Source: Gemmatimonadota bacterium (GTDB taxonomy: Bacteria > Gemmatimonadota > Gemmatimonadetes > Longimicrobiales > Gaopeijiaceae). Taken from it: a DNA stretch of 64,000 nt. Positions 33,290 through 42,584 of this stretch are shown piece by piece. The stretch lies in assembly GCA_028873595.1 (NCBI GenBank), contig JAPPOV010000036.1, positions 1 to 64,000 of the forward strand. Direction: 5' to 3'. The translations under genes were made by a program, and so were the position numbers. The notes beneath the pieces were generated by a model. The model was given only the letters and a program-made list of their open reading frames with translations. It was not told the origin of the DNA and made no database searches. The number at the start of each line of letters is the position of its first letter. Position 1 is the first letter of the stretch.

Positions 33290-34134
33290 TCGTCGGTCGC
33301 GGAGTCCTGAAGGTCGTGCACGATACGGTACGCCAGATTTCGCGCCAGACCGTGACGTTCTGCCACCTCACGCGCGACGGCAGATGGGCGCGCTCCGGCT
33401 CGAAGCCGATCAGCTGCCAAGGCTCGCGCATGGGCTACGCTGGCCTGTGCATCCCGAGCTGCGTCCGAAGGACCGACGACAACCGTGACCTCTCCGCGAG
33501 GAGCGTGTTCACGATAATGGCCAAGCGCCTCGGCCACGCTTCCGCGCACGAACTCCTCATGAACCTTCGTCACCTCTCGCGCCACGCAGATCCGACGCTC
33601 GGCACCGCACGCCGATTCCAGATCCTCGAGCAGCCGGACGAGCCGCTGCGGCGATTCGAAGAGGACCGTCGTCTCCGCGCTCCGTGCGATTCGAGTGAGG
33701 TCCGCCTGCCGGGCTCGCCCTCTTCGCGCGGGGAAACCCAAGAAGGTGAAACGCTCGGCGGGCAGCCCCGACGCGACGAGTGCCGCCAGAGGCGCACTCG
33801 GCCCCGGGATGGGCGTCACGACGTGGCCAGCCGCCACGACCGCATCGACGACGCGAGCGCCGGGGTCAGATACCAGCGGCGTCCCCGCATCGGTCACGAG
33901 CGCGAGATTTTCACCTTGGTCCAACCAGCTCACGATGCGGCTGGCGCGGGCTCGTTCGTTGTGCTCGTGAACGGACACCAGAGCGGCCTCCGACCCAACG
34001 CGGTCAGCCAGAATTCTGGACCGCCGGGTGTCCTCGGCGAGAATGCGAGACACGCTCCGCAGGACACCCGCCGCGCGCGGCGAGAGGTCCTCCAGATTTC
34101 CGATCGGCGTGCTGACGAGGTAGAGGGTAGCCAC
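33286..34134 (-). CDS. rsmI: 16S rRNA (cytidine-1402-2'-O) methyltransferase
   Basis: 282 residues from the GTG at 34134; no clear ribosome site precedes it. SAM-dependent tetrapyrrole-methylase fold: LYLVSTPIGNLEDLSPRA, AEDTRRSR, LVTDAGTPLVSDPGARVV, and PIPGPSAPLAALVASGLP. RsmI methylates C1402 of 16S rRNA near the decoding centre. It opens a run of 4-nt overlaps into DUF4159, DUF4175, TPR and AsnB-like genes. That neighbourhood is unusual and ties a ribosome modifier to an envelope cassette. The 102 bases upstream hold a GC-rich palindrome (34188-34202), which may end the trxA transcript. Confidence 0.95.
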   Translation of the reverse strand: MATLYLVSTPIGNLEDLSPRAAGVLRSVSRILAEDTRRSRILADRVGSEAALVSVHEHNERARASRIVSWLDQGENLALVTDAGTPLVSDPGARVVDAVVAAGHVVTPIPGPSAPLAALVASGLPAERFTFLGFPARRGRARQADLTRIARSAETTVLFESPQRLVRLLEDLESACGAERRICVAREVTKVHEEFVRGSVAEALGHYREHAPRGEVTVVVGPSDAARDAQASVAHARALAADRLRAGARPSAVAREVAERHGLARNLAYRIVHDLQDSATDE

Positions 34135-34236
34135 GAGGAAAGATAGCGCCGAGCGCAGACGCGAAGCGGGGCCGGTGGACGAATCCGCCGACCCCGGGTC
34201 GGGGCGGCTGTGCCGTCCCGGACCTCACGTACTGTC

Positions 34237-34569
34237 CTAGAGGTGCTCGAGCACCTTGTTTTCGTACATCGCCTTCGGGCCGGCGCCGACCACCTGATCG
34301 ATCAACTCCCCGTCCTTGAAGAAGAGCACAGCCGGGATCGATCGCACCCCGAAGCGTGCAGATGTAGCCGGGTTATGGTCGACGTTCAACTTGCCGACCT
34401 TCAGACCCTTTGCCTGGTATTCGCTCGCAAGCTCGTCTACGGCCGGAGCGATCATCCGGCACGGCCCGCACCACTCGGCCCAAAAGTCGACCATGTACAG
34501 ACCATCTCCGCCTTCGATCTCGTCGGCAAAGTTCTGGTCCGTGATGTCGTTAATCACATCGCTTGCCAT
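34237..34569 (-). CDS. trxA: Thioredoxin
   Basis: 110 residues from the ATG at 34569, with AGGAG seven bases upstream; a longer open frame to 34737 has no conserved content. The redox site is FWAEWCGPCRMIAPAV (Cys34 and Cys37), and the cis-Pro loop is FGVRSIPAVLFF. It is a full-length cytoplasmic thioredoxin that reduces protein disulfides with thioredoxin reductase. It is divergent from the methylmalonyl-CoA epimerase gene, sharing a 90-base region (34570-34659) in which I see no certain promoter. No neighbour suggests a dedicated partner. Confidence 0.97.
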   Translation of the reverse strand: MASDVINDITDQNFADEIEGGDGLYMVDFWAEWCGPCRMIAPAVDELASEYQAKGLKVGKLNVDHNPATSARFGVRSIPAVLFFKDGELIDQVVGAGPKAMYENKVLEHL

Positions 34570-34659
34570 TTCGGCTCTCCTTGTAGCGTGTCCGGGTCCG
34601 CCGTACGATCCGGCCGTCACCCGCTGACCCGTTCCGAACCCCACCGGTTCAGGCCGTTC

Positions 34660-35067
34660 ATGATGTATTCTACCTCGGCGAACCCACTCGACCACGTGGC
34701 GATCGCCGTTCACTCCATCGAAGATAGCGCCAGTCACTTCGAACTCATGTCAGGGGACGTCTGTTCGCCCCCCGAAATTCTCGAGTCTCAGGGAGTCCGT
34801 GTCGCCTTCGTCGGCTCCATTGAGCTGCTCGAGCCCCTCTCTCCAGACACCACCGTCGGCCGATTCCTCGAGCGTCGGGGACAGGGCCTCCACCACATCG
34901 CCTACAAGACGGGCGACATCTCCTCGGAGCTGTCGAGACTCGCCACAGCAGGCGTTCAGTTGATCGACGAGAAGCCGCGGCCTGGGGCGAACGGTCACCT
35001 CGTCGCGTTCGTACACCCCAAGAGTACCGGAGGGATCCTCACGGAACTCGTGCAGCACACGAAATAA
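34660..35067 (+). CDS. mce: Methylmalonyl-CoA epimerase
   Basis: 135 residues from ATG-ATG at 34660; the open frame upstream (to 34210) is a shadow of trxA. Vicinal-oxygen-chelate fold with metal ligands in LDHVAIAV (His) and GQGLHHIAYKTGDI (His), and a Glu in ILTELVQH. Length and motifs are typical of the enzyme that interconverts R- and S-methylmalonyl-CoA. It works between propionyl-CoA carboxylase and methylmalonyl-CoA mutase in propionate and branched-chain catabolism. The mutase is not in the window. It converges with the lipoprotein gene 15 bases downstream. Confidence 0.9.
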   Translation: MMYSTSANPLDHVAIAVHSIEDSASHFELMSGDVCSPPEILESQGVRVAFVGSIELLEPLSPDTTVGRFLERRGQGLHHIAYKTGDISSELSRLATAGVQLIDEKPRPGANGHLVAFVHPKSTGGILTELVQHTK

Positions 35068-35082
35068 CGTCCAGGTCCTGAA

Positions 35083-35592
35083 TCAGCGGGCGGCCATCAC
35101 CGCCTGTAGATCCACCTGTTCGACCATCCAGCGGCCGTCGTCGGCCTGCACAACCACAAAGGGCACATCTGTGGCCTTCGCGCCGTCCGGCGTCGTCAGA
35201 TCCACCAAGATGCGAGTGGCCGGGACGGTCCGACCCGCTACGCGGGCCTCCCCGGTGATCAGGTAGTCCTGATGCTGCAGGATCGACGCGATGGCATCCA
35301 TCCGGATCTCCACATCCTGTTTCTTCACACAGGACTGTCCACCAAACCAGCTCCCGATCTTCTTGAACGCGCATCCGAAGGTGCTGCCCGTGTCCATTGC
35401 GGCACCATCGGCGGTACCGAAGATCCGACCCATGGCCCGAACGTCTCTCTGATTCGCAGCCGACAAGAACCGCTCGACCGAGAGCTGGGCCCCGATCTGC
35501 CCCGTGGGCGGCGCTTCCAGGACCACCGTCGTGCACGCCGTCGGTACCGTCAGAGCCAGGGTGACGAGGGCAATCTTCCTCAATCCAGTCAT
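35083..35592 (-). CDS. Lipoprotein of unknown function
   Basis: 169 residues from the ATG at 35592, chosen because GAGGA lies a few bases upstream and a lipoprotein signal begins there (LRKIALVTLALTVPTAC). The mature part has SVERFLSAANQRDVRAMGRIFG, a cysteine pair (FGCAFKK, QSCVKKQ) and a C-terminal block WMVEQVDLQAVM. The N-terminal half of the mature part resembles nuclear-transport-factor-2-like or DUF-type accumulator domains, but I cannot assign a family. It follows clpB with a 54-base gap and may be co-transcribed with it, although the functions look unrelated. Confidence 0.75.
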   Translation of the reverse strand: MTGLRKIALVTLALTVPTACTTVVLEAPPTGQIGAQLSVERFLSAANQRDVRAMGRIFGTADGAAMDTGSTFGCAFKKIGSWFGGQSCVKKQDVEIRMDAIASILQHQDYLITGEARVAGRTVPATRILVDLTTPDGAKATDVPFVVVQADDGRWMVEQVDLQAVMAAR

Positions 35593-35646
35593 CGGGATCC
35601 TCAGTCCTCCTTGGCGTCGTCGTTCGAATCTCTGCAATTCGCCTCC

Positions 35647-38292
35647 TCAGTGAAAGGCCTTTCTTCGCTCTTCCTTCGGGTTCACGAGTCCGGGCGAGGG
35701 CGGGACCACATCGAATCCGAGACTCGAACCGTCGTCCGCGACGTTCACGTCCACCGTTGTCCCTTCTGCGATCTCCTCGTCGAGCAGAAGCATCGCGAGC
35801 GGGTCCTGAAGCGAGCGCTGGATGGCACGCTTGAGCGGTCGCGCCCCGAAGACCGGATCGAAGCCGGCGTCTGCCAGGAACGAGCGCGCCTCGTTCGAGA
35901 CGTCGAGCTCGACCCCGACTTCGGACGCAAGCTTGACCACTCCGGCCAACTGGATGTCGACGATCCGACGCAGTTCTTCCTGAGAGAGGGGTCGGAACAC
36001 GACGATGTCGTCGACCCGGTTGAGGAATTCCGGCCGGAAGTGTCGGTGCAGCTGACCACGCACCCGATCCTCAACCTCGTCCCATGCTCCTTCCTGTCCG
36101 GCCTCCAGGATGTCCTGGCTCCCGATATTGGACGTCATCAGGACGATCACGTTACGAAAATCGACCGTACGTCCCTGTGCGTCGGTAAGGCGCCCGTCGT
36201 CCAGGATCTGGAGAAGGACGTTGAACACCTCCGGATGAGCCTTTTCGATTTCATCGAAGAGCACGACGGCGTGCGGCCGACGGCGAACGGCTTCCGTGAG
36301 CTGTCCACCCTCATCGTACCCGACATACCCTGGAGGCGCCCCGATCAGACGTGCGACCGCGTGCTTCTCCATGTACTCGGACATATCGATGCGCACGAGC
36401 GCACGCTCGTCATCGAAGATGAACTCTGCGAGCGCCTTCGCCGTCTCGGTCTTCCCCACCCCAGTGGGGCCGAGGAAGATGAACGATCCGACCGGGCGGT
36501 TGGGATCCTGGAGCCCAGCCCTTGAACGGCGGACCGCATTGGAGACCGCGACGATCGCCTCGCTCTGGCCGATCACACGTTCTCCGAGATGTTCTTCGAG
36601 TTGCGTCAATCGCTGACGCTCGGATTCCATCAGGCGCGTGACCGGAATCCCGGTCCACTCGCCGACGACCGCCGCGATGTCGTCCGGCTCGACCTCTTCC
36701 TTGAGGTACTTCTGCTCTTTCTGAAGCTCGGCAAGTCGCGCAGCAGCCTTCTCGATCGACTCCTCGGCCTGAGGAATCTCGCCATAGTTGATCTCTGCCG
36801 AGCGATTGAGATCGCCCGTCCGTGTGGCGCGATCCGCTTCGACTCTGAGTTCGTCGACCCTCGTCCGGAGTTCCTGGATCTCTTCGATCACGTCCTTCTC
36901 CGCCTGCCAGCGCGCCTTCATGCCCTGACTCGTCTCGCGGAGTTCGGCAAGCTCGGATTCGATCGCCTTCTTGCGTTCGCCAGCGGCCCCTTCCGTCTCG
37001 TTTTGGAGGGCCTGCCGCTCAATCTCGAGCTGAATGATGCGGCGCTCGACCTCGTCAATCTCCTGTGGCAACGAATCAATTTCGATACGCAACCTGCTCG
37101 ACGCCTCATCGATGAGGTCGATTGCCTTGTCGGGCAGGAACCGCCCTCCGATGTATCGATCCGAAAGCTTGGCCGCCGCGATGATCGCGTCGTCCGTGAT
37201 GCGCACTCCGTGGTGCACCTCGTAGCGCTCCTTCAGGCCACGCAGGATCGCAACCGCGTCCTCGACCGAGGGCGGCGCGACGAACACGGGTTGGAATCGA
37301 CGCTCCAGCGCCGGATCCTTCTCGATGTGTTTTCGATACTCGTCGAGCGTCGTCGCGCCAACCATGCGCAACTCACCCCGCGCGAGCGCAGGCTTCAGCA
37401 TATTCCCGGCGTCCACCGCGCCTTCGCCACCTCCGGCACCTACGACCGTGTGCATCTCGTCGAGGAAGACGACATAGCGACCGTCAGCTTCGGTGATCTC
37501 CTTGAGGACGGCCTTCAAGCGCTCCTCGAACTCACCGCGATACTTCGCCCCCGCGAGCATCGACCCGATGTCGAGTTCCAGAAGCTTCTTGTCCGCGAGC
37601 GACGTGGGGACATCCCCCTCCACCATACGTTGCGCGAGTCCCTCGACGATCGCCGTCTTTCCGACCCCCGGTTCACCGATGAGAACCGGATTGTTCTTCG
37701 TTCGGCGTGCGAGGACCTTGATGACGCGGCGGATCTCCTCGTCGCGTCCGATGACCGGATCGAGCTTGCCCCGCCGTGCCTGTTCGGTGAGATCCCGCGA
37801 AAAGCGGGCGAGAGCCCGGTAGCTGTCCTCGGGCGTATCGTCTGTCACACGGTGCGACCCGCGTAACGCCTCGAGGGCTTCGCGGACGGCGGAAAGGGTG
37901 GCCCCGGCTTCACGCAGAATCCGACCCGCATCGTTCTTATCCCCTGTCAGCCCGAGGAGCAGGTGTTCCGTCGAGATGAACTCGTCATCGAGCTCCTGCG
38001 ATACGTCTGCAGCGTGATCGAGCGACGTACGCAGATCTCGTGACAGGTTGGCATCGGAACCACCCTCGACACGGGCCATCGCATCCAGAGCATCGACGGC
38101 TCTCGAGCGAACCAGACCGACCTGGACTTCGAGTTTCTGGAGGATCGGAACGACAATCCCTTCCTCCTGGTTCAAGAGTGTGTGCAGCAGGTGAACCCCG
38201 TGGATCTCGGGATTCCCCCGCCGGCGCGCATCCGCCACCGCTCCCTGCAGGGCTTCAGCCGCCTTTACCGTCAATTTGTCGGCGCTCAGCAT
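35647..38292 (-). CDS. clpB: ClpB protein disaggregase (Hsp100)
   Basis: 881 residues, standard ClpB length. The N-domain is [16 protein letters not shown]-like, AAA-1 has [17 protein letters not shown] and [15 protein letters not shown], the middle coiled coil lies around residues 400-520, and AAA-2 has [18 protein letters not shown] and [16 protein letters not shown]. It extracts proteins from aggregates together with DnaK. Its leader contains a promoter-like element overlapping a perfect palindrome. The next gene leftward is an unrelated lipoprotein. Upstream (38433) ends the M48 protease gene, 140 bases away. Confidence 0.97.
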   Translation of the reverse strand: MLSADKLTVKAAEALQGAVADARRRGNPEIHGVHLLHTLLNQEEGIVVPILQKLEVQVGLVRSRAVDALDAMARVEGGSDANLSRDLRTSLDHAADVSQELDDEFISTEHLLLGLTGDKNDAGRILREAGATLSAVREALEALRGSHRVTDDTPEDSYRALARFSRDLTEQARRGKLDPVIGRDEEIRRVIKVLARRTKNNPVLIGEPGVGKTAIVEGLAQRMVEGDVPTSLADKKLLELDIGSMLAGAKYRGEFEERLKAVLKEITEADGRYVVFLDEMHTVVGAGGGEGAVDAGNMLKPALARGELRMVGATTLDEYRKHIEKDPALERRFQPVFVAPPSVEDAVAILRGLKERYEVHHGVRITDDAIIAAAKLSDRYIGGRFLPDKAIDLIDEASSRLRIEIDSLPQEIDEVERRIIQLEIERQALQNETEGAAGERKKAIESELAELRETSQGMKARWQAEKDVIEEIQELRTRVDELRVEADRATRTGDLNRSAEINYGEIPQAEESIEKAAARLAELQKEQKYLKEEVEPDDIAAVVGEWTGIPVTRLMESERQRLTQLEEHLGERVIGQSEAIVAVSNAVRRSRAGLQDPNRPVGSFIFLGPTGVGKTETAKALAEFIFDDERALVRIDMSEYMEKHAVARLIGAPPGYVGYDEGGQLTEAVRRRPHAVVLFDEIEKAHPEVFNVLLQILDDGRLTDAQGRTVDFRNVIVLMTSNIGSQDILEAGQEGAWDEVEDRVRGQLHRHFRPEFLNRVDDIVVFRPLSQEELRRIVDIQLAGVVKLASEVGVELDVSNEARSFLADAGFDPVFGARPLKRAIQRSLQDPLAMLLLDEEIAEGTTVDVNVADDGSSLGFDVVPPSPGLVNPKEERRKAFH

Positions 38293-38349
38293 ATCAATTC
38301 GTCCGAAATCGGGTGATCATCGACGACTTCGTGCCAAAACGGCAGAACT

Positions 38350-38377
38350 CGTATCGTCTGCCCCTCTAGAGGGTCAA
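38350..38377 (-). promoter_or_regulatory. Promoter-like element with palindrome upstream of clpB
   Basis: In the leftward direction TTGACC (38377-38372) and GATACG (38355-38350) stand 16 bases apart, a -35-like and a weak -10-like pair 60-85 bases before the clpB ATG. Between them, overlapping the -35 by two bases, is the perfect 12-bp palindrome CCCTCTAGAGGG (38362-38373). It is not a CIRCE element and does not match the sigma-32 consensus. A repressor binding here would block polymerase. Confidence 0.45.
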
Positions 38378-38432
38378 GTTCCGGGCCAGCACGGGACTGG
38401 CAGACGATGTCGACGCCACAGCCCCCTTCGAA

Positions 38433-39866
38433 TCAGCGGCGAACCCCTTCGAGCACCTTGATTCGCGTTCCGGCGCTGATCACCTCTCCGGGCGCAACCC
38501 GGTTCAAACGAGCCAACTCCTCGACTTCGACAGGCTGCGGGTTGTTCTGGACGTAGCGGCTTAGCGACGTTGCCTGCGAGAGGGTGGCGATCCGCATGCG
38601 CATCGGCTGCACGCTCAGGACGGCAGGATCCGAAACCTCCGAAAAACTGGAGATCGTATTGGCGATGGACGTGCGGCGAGCACTCCAGTCCGCGTCCGCC
38701 GAGTATCCGAGCATCCGGTAGGTGTTCCCGGCGTGGGAGATTAAGGCCACCTCGCCCGCCATCGAACTGCTCTCGGCCCGAGCTCGGAACGTGGCCCGGG
38801 CTGTCTTTATCCCGTTGCCTTCGGACTCGGTCAGTGGTCCGCCGGACACCCCCTCCTGAGCCAGGAACTCCCGCACACCAGCCGACGGAGTCGCCACGTC
38901 CGATGCCAGCGTGAGGACGACGATCGCGTCCTGCTGGGACGAGACCGCACCAACCTGGTCGCGCTGATTCACGGTCGTCCACCCGTCGGGAAAGGTCACC
39001 TCGAGGGCCAACTCGGGATGCAGAAAGCGCTGCCCTTCGAAGTATCCGTCTCGGGGGTTCTCTCCGAAGACCATACCATGAAGAAACTCCAGGTAGCGAT
39101 CCCGCTCGATCAGCCCGTCACGCGGCGCACCCGTGCGAGCGATTTCCGCACGCAGGTCCGCGCTCCGCGTCTCCGGATAGGGGTGGGTCATCTGCCACTC
39201 CGGAAGTCGACCCTGCCCGCTTCCACCTCCGGCCGTCGCAAGCATGTCGAACACGCCGATCATCGCGTCCGCATCGTAATCGAGACGTGAGATATACCGA
39301 AGTCCGAGGCGATCGGACTGGGACTCGTCGTCCCGAGAATATGAGAGGTTCATGAGCTGCAGGCCCGTGGCCGCCAGCCCGCTGTACTCACGAAATGTCT
39401 CGGATATGGCCATACCTGCGACGAGGCCGATCTGCTGGAGCTGTTGCCGACTCATCTGCCTCGCGCCGTGACGCGCAGTCACGTGGCCGACTTCGTGGCC
39501 GAGGACGCCGGCGAGTTCCGCCTCCGAGTCGAAGTATGCCAGGATGCCCCTGGTGACATAGATGTATCCGCCCGGGAGGGCGAACGCGTTCACGAGCGGA
39601 TCGTCGATCACCTTGAACGACCAGGGGAGGTCGGGTCGCTCCGACACTGCCGCAAGACGCGACCCGAGGTCGGAGACGTACTCCTGAAGAGCCGGGTCGT
39701 CCACCAGGCCGAACTGCGCGGTGATGGCCGGATCCGATTCCCGCCCGAGGGCGATCTCCTGCTGTTCGCTCACCAACATCAGCTCCCGGCGGCCTGTAGC
39801 GGGATTTACGGCGCACGACGCCGCAAGTAGGAGCAGCCCCAATGCACCGAACGTCCGAACACTCAT
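38433..39866 (-). CDS. M48-family metalloprotease lipoprotein
   Basis: 477 residues from the ATG at 39866, with GAGGAG eight bases upstream; upstream frame to 40001 is not conserved. A lipoprotein signal ends at LLAASC (Cys18). The gluzincin motif is HEVGHVTARHG near residues 124-134. The downstream Glu ligand region is DDESQSDRLGLRYISRL, and FALPGGYIYVTRGIL is typical of the BepA/YfgC/M48B group. The C-terminal ~80 residues (RYVQNNPQPVEVEELARLNR, then APGEVISAGTRIKVL) look like a LysM-type module; this is a weaker call. It should act in the periplasm, perhaps in outer-membrane protein quality control. It is divergent from a small lipoprotein gene. Confidence 0.9.
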   Translation of the reverse strand: MSVRTFGALGLLLLAASCAVNPATGRRELMLVSEQQEIALGRESDPAITAQFGLVDDPALQEYVSDLGSRLAAVSERPDLPWSFKVIDDPLVNAFALPGGYIYVTRGILAYFDSEAELAGVLGHEVGHVTARHGARQMSRQQLQQIGLVAGMAISETFREYSGLAATGLQLMNLSYSRDDESQSDRLGLRYISRLDYDADAMIGVFDMLATAGGGSGQGRLPEWQMTHPYPETRSADLRAEIARTGAPRDGLIERDRYLEFLHGMVFGENPRDGYFEGQRFLHPELALEVTFPDGWTTVNQRDQVGAVSSQQDAIVVLTLASDVATPSAGVREFLAQEGVSGGPLTESEGNGIKTARATFRARAESSSMAGEVALISHAGNTYRMLGYSADADWSARRTSIANTISSFSEVSDPAVLSVQPMRMRIATLSQATSLSRYVQNNPQPVEVEELARLNRVAPGEVISAGTRIKVLEGVRR

Positions 39867-39991
39867 CGAGGTCTGCTCCTCTTGGTCAGCGGCGCAAGAA
39901 CGCCGAACTTCATCGTGGTTCTCCGGACCCCGCTGAGCCCCGGCGGAGTATGCTCCACATACACGGATCTCGACCGATCTGCTCCACCGCC

Positions 39992-40306
39992 ATGCCGACA
40001 CGAAGCTACCACATCGCCACCGTCATCCTGGCCCTGACACTCGTCGCGTGCAGCGTCGAGGCGGAGCCGGTTACGATTGATCGGGACACCTTTGTACACA
40101 CGTATGCAAACTTGCGGATCGCTGCGGTCGAAACCGACAGCGGGAGAATCGCTTTTGCCGTGCGAGACTCGATCCTGGAGGCCTTCGAGGTGACCGAAGA
40201 GGACCTCACGCGCTTTGCCGAGATTCACGCCGACAACCTCGAATTCATGCGCGATGTCTGGAACGACGTCGAACTCCTCATGGACCGGGGCGAGTCGGTC
40301 AACTGA
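39992..40306 (+). CDS. Small lipoprotein of unknown function
   Basis: 104 residues from the ATG at 39992. It has a strong lipoprotein signal, HIATVILALTLVACS with lipobox LVAC. The mature part is alpha-helical and acidic, with two Asp/Glu-rich segments (EAFEVTEEDLTRFAEIHA and MRDVWNDVELLMDRGESVN). A cluster of such ~100-residue lipoproteins (DUF4296-like) exists in Bacteroidetes, but I would not name it. It is divergent from the M48 protease gene, sharing a 125-base upstream region. Confidence 0.7.
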   Translation: MPTRSYHIATVILALTLVACSVEAEPVTIDRDTFVHTYANLRIAAVETDSGRIAFAVRDSILEAFEVTEEDLTRFAEIHADNLEFMRDVWNDVELLMDRGESVN

Positions 40307-40460
40307 CGCTCACCTGCCCAACCGGGCAGGCGTCGATCTTCACTCCGATCATCATCGGCTCAGGGTCGCGTCTCCGCTCCGACCCACTCGAGTCTTCCTC
40401 GCTTATCTCAAGCCGGTACTCCGTGCCGTCTGAGCCGCGGTCGAGGTGGGTGTGCCACAC
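40299..40460 (-). CDS. Possible small protein (weak)
   Basis: A 53-residue leftward frame from a GTG at 40460 reads VWHTHLDRGSDGTEYRLEIS and ends DPEPMMIGVKIDACPVGQVSVS. The composition is more protein-like than the usual shadow frames, and the interval 40307-40552 has no other gene. It has no clear ribosome site and I recognise no family, so it may be spurious. Its end overlaps the end of the lipoprotein gene by eight bases. Confidence 0.25.
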   Translation of the reverse strand: MWHTHLDRGSDGTEYRLEISEEDSSGSERRRDPEPMMIGVKIDACPVGQVSVS

Positions 40461-40552
40461 CCATCGTGACGAGAACGAAGAAAAGCACGCTGGAACCCGG
40501 CGTGCGCTTCGTGATATCGTCCGTAGATCAAACCAGACAACGAGGATAGCAC

Positions 40553-40951
40553 ATGTCATTTCACCGTGTGTTCAGCGGTGCTCGATGGGAGACCGACGTG
40601 GGATACTGCCGCGCCCTGAAAGCGGACGACCGGATCTTTCTCACGGGTACGGCACCGATCAACCCGGACGGAACGGTCCACGCGCCCGGGGACGGTTACG
40701 CGCAGGCGATGCGCTGTTTCGAGATCATGCAGACTGCGCTTCATGAGCTCGGATCGGACTTCGAGCACGTGACTCGAACGCGCATGTTCGTCACCGACAT
40801 CTCTCGCTGGAAAGAATTCGGGGACGCGCATGCAGAGATCTTCGCAGATCACCCCCCAACGACGACGATGGTCGAGGTCCGAGCGCTGATCCATCCAGAC
40901 ATGCTCATCGAGATCGAAGCTGACGCGATCACACCAACCCCGAGCCCCTGA
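40553..40951 (+). CDS. RidA (YjgF/YER057c/UK114) family protein
   Basis: 132 residues starting at the ATG at 40553, with GAGGATAGCAC upstream. Family blocks: CRALKADDRIFLTGTAPIN, MRCFEIMQTALHELGSDFEH, VTRTRMFVTDI, and the terminal VEVRALIHPDMLIEIEADAI. RidA enzymes hydrolyse reactive 2-aminoacrylate enamines and related imines. The active-site arginine of RidA proper sits in VARLPKDVKIEIE; here the Arg lies one position earlier and the loop is longer, as in non-RidA subgroups. It may therefore act on another imine or not at all. It converges on guaA, 79 bases downstream. Confidence 0.88.
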   Translation: MSFHRVFSGARWETDVGYCRALKADDRIFLTGTAPINPDGTVHAPGDGYAQAMRCFEIMQTALHELGSDFEHVTRTRMFVTDISRWKEFGDAHAEIFADHPPTTTMVEVRALIHPDMLIEIEADAITPTPSP

Positions 40952-40962
40952 GCGGAAGCCCT

Positions 40963-40981
40963 CACATCGCGCACAGATGTG
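40963..40981. terminator. Possible bidirectional hairpin between RidA and guaA genes
   Basis: CACATC and GATGTG pair with a seven-base loop between two convergent genes. No long T-tract follows on either strand, so it is only a weak terminator candidate. Confidence 0.3.
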
Positions 40982-41030
40982 TCAGGCTCAATCCGGGCGA
41001 CGGACCCGAACCATCAACGCAACCTGAGAT

Positions 41031-42584
41031 CTACTCCCACTCGATCGTTGCAGGCGGCTTCGAGCTTACATCGTATGTCACCCTGTTCACGCCCTTCACC
41101 TCGTTGATGATCCGCGTGGAGATCCGGCTGAGCACGTCGTGGGGGAACGGGAACCAATCCGCAGTCATCCCGTCACGTGATGTGACGGCACGCAGGGCAA
41201 GTACGTTCTCGTATGTACGGGCATCCCCCATGACGCCGACCGACTGAACCGGGAGCAGAACAGCGAACGCTTGCCAAATCGAGTCGTAGAGCTCCGCAGC
41301 CCGGATCTCCTCAAGGTAAATCGCATCTGCTTCGCGCAGAATTTCGAGGCGCTCCGGGGTGATGTCGCCGAGGATTCGAATGGCGAGACCAGGTCCTGGA
41401 AACGGATGGCGACCCACGAAATGGTGCGGCAGACCGAGTTCACGGCCGACGGCCCGGACTTCGTCCTTGAAGAGCTCGCGAAGCGGCTCTACAAGTTCGA
41501 ACGGAACATCCTCGGGAAGCCCTCCGACATTGTGATGTGACTTGATCGTCACTGAGGGGCCGCCTGCCGACACGGACTCGATGACGTCTGGGTAGAGCGT
41601 CCCCTGCACCAGGAACGTCGCTCCGGTGCCTTCGCGCCGGGCGGTCTCGTCGAAGACCTCGATGAACCGCTTTCCGATCGCCTTGCGTTTGGCTTCCGGG
41701 TCGACCACACCGTCGAGATCGCCGAGGAAGAGATTCGCCGCATCTTCGACCACGAGATTCATGTCGTAGTGCGACCGGAACATGGTTTCGACCTGCTGGC
41801 GCTCGTCTTTTCGAAGAAGTCCGTGGTCGACGAAGATGCATGTCAGACGATCTCCGATCGCCCGATGGACCAGAAGCGCTGCGACGGACGAGTCCACACC
41901 CCCCGAGAGACCGCAGACCGCGGTGCCCTCGCCGATTTGGGCCCGGATCTTTTCAATCGTGTCCTCTACAAACGCCCCGGGCGTCCACGTCGGCGCCACG
42001 CCGGCCACCTCGAACAGGAAGTTCGAAATGATGTCGTCGCCACGCGTCGTGTGCGCGACCTCGGGGTGGAACTGGACGCCCCAGATTCGCCGACCATCCA
42101 CGGCCCGGAACGCCGCAGTCGGCAACGTCTCCGTGGAGGCGACCCGCTCGTAGCCCTCCGGGGGATCATCGACGTGGTCCCCGTGCGAACACCAGACAGT
42201 CGTACCACTACCGGGATCGAAACCGGCGAACAGTCCACCTGACGCCTGAACCGTCAGCTCGGCGCGGCCGTACTCGCGGTGACCATGAGCGACGTCCGCC
42301 CCTTCCATCTGGGCGATAAGCTGCATTCCATAGCAGATCCCCAGAATCGGCAGACCCGACTGAAGGAGCGCCGGATCGGTCCTGGGCACGTCCTCGTCGT
42401 ACACCGAATTCGGACCGCCAGAGAGAATCACCGCCGCGGGATTCCACTCCCGAATCCACTCGAGTGATCGTGTAGGCGGATGGATCTCGCAGTAGACGCT
42501 CTCTTCACGAATGCGTCGAGCGATCAGCTGCGTGAACTGTGAGCCGAAATCGAGAATCAGAACGCGATCGTGTTCGTGACTCAT
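41031..42584 (-). CDS. guaA: GMP synthase (glutamine-hydrolysing)
   Basis: 517 residues. The N-terminal class I glutamine amidotransferase domain has [13 protein letters not shown] (catalytic Cys) and [11 protein letters not shown] (His/Glu). The ATP-pyrophosphatase domain carries the PP-loop [15 protein letters not shown]. The C-terminal dimerisation domain ends with [14 protein letters not shown]. It converts XMP to GMP with glutamine and ATP. Its ATG overlaps the lysA stop by four bases (ATGA), so it is the last gene of the long leftward run. Confidence 0.98.
   Translation of the reverse strand: MSHEHDRVLILDFGSQFTQLIARRIREESVYCEIHPPTRSLEWIREWNPAAVILSGGPNSVYDEDVPRTDPALLQSGLPILGICYGMQLIAQMEGADVAHGHREYGRAELTVQASGGLFAGFDPGSGTTVWCSHGDHVDDPPEGYERVASTETLPTAAFRAVDGRRIWGVQFHPEVAHTTRGDDIISNFLFEVAGVAPTWTPGAFVEDTIEKIRAQIGEGTAVCGLSGGVDSSVAALLVHRAIGDRLTCIFVDHGLLRKDERQQVETMFRSHYDMNLVVEDAANLFLGDLDGVVDPEAKRKAIGKRFIEVFDETARREGTGATFLVQGTLYPDVIESVSAGGPSVTIKSHHNVGGLPEDVPFELVEPLRELFKDEVRAVGRELGLPHHFVGRHPFPGPGLAIRILGDITPERLEILREADAIYLEEIRAAELYDSIWQAFAVLLPVQSVGVMGDARTYENVLALRAVTSRDGMTADWFPFPHDVLSRISTRIINEVKGVNRVTYDVSSKPPATIEWE

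Noticed and set aside
34188-34202. Terminator between trxA and rsmI
   Set aside because: CCGACCC and GGGTCGG make a strong dyad, but the central loop is too short as a simple hairpin and no T-tract follows, so I do not list it as a terminator.
35272-36525. 417-residue rightward frame opposite clpB
   Set aside because: Antisense to conserved AAA domains; no signal, motif or ribosome site.
38293-38432. CIRCE or sigma-32 element before clpB
   Set aside because: Neither the CIRCE repeat TTAGCACTC-N9-GAGTGCTAA nor a good sigma-32 match is found; only the CCCTCTAGAGGG dyad.
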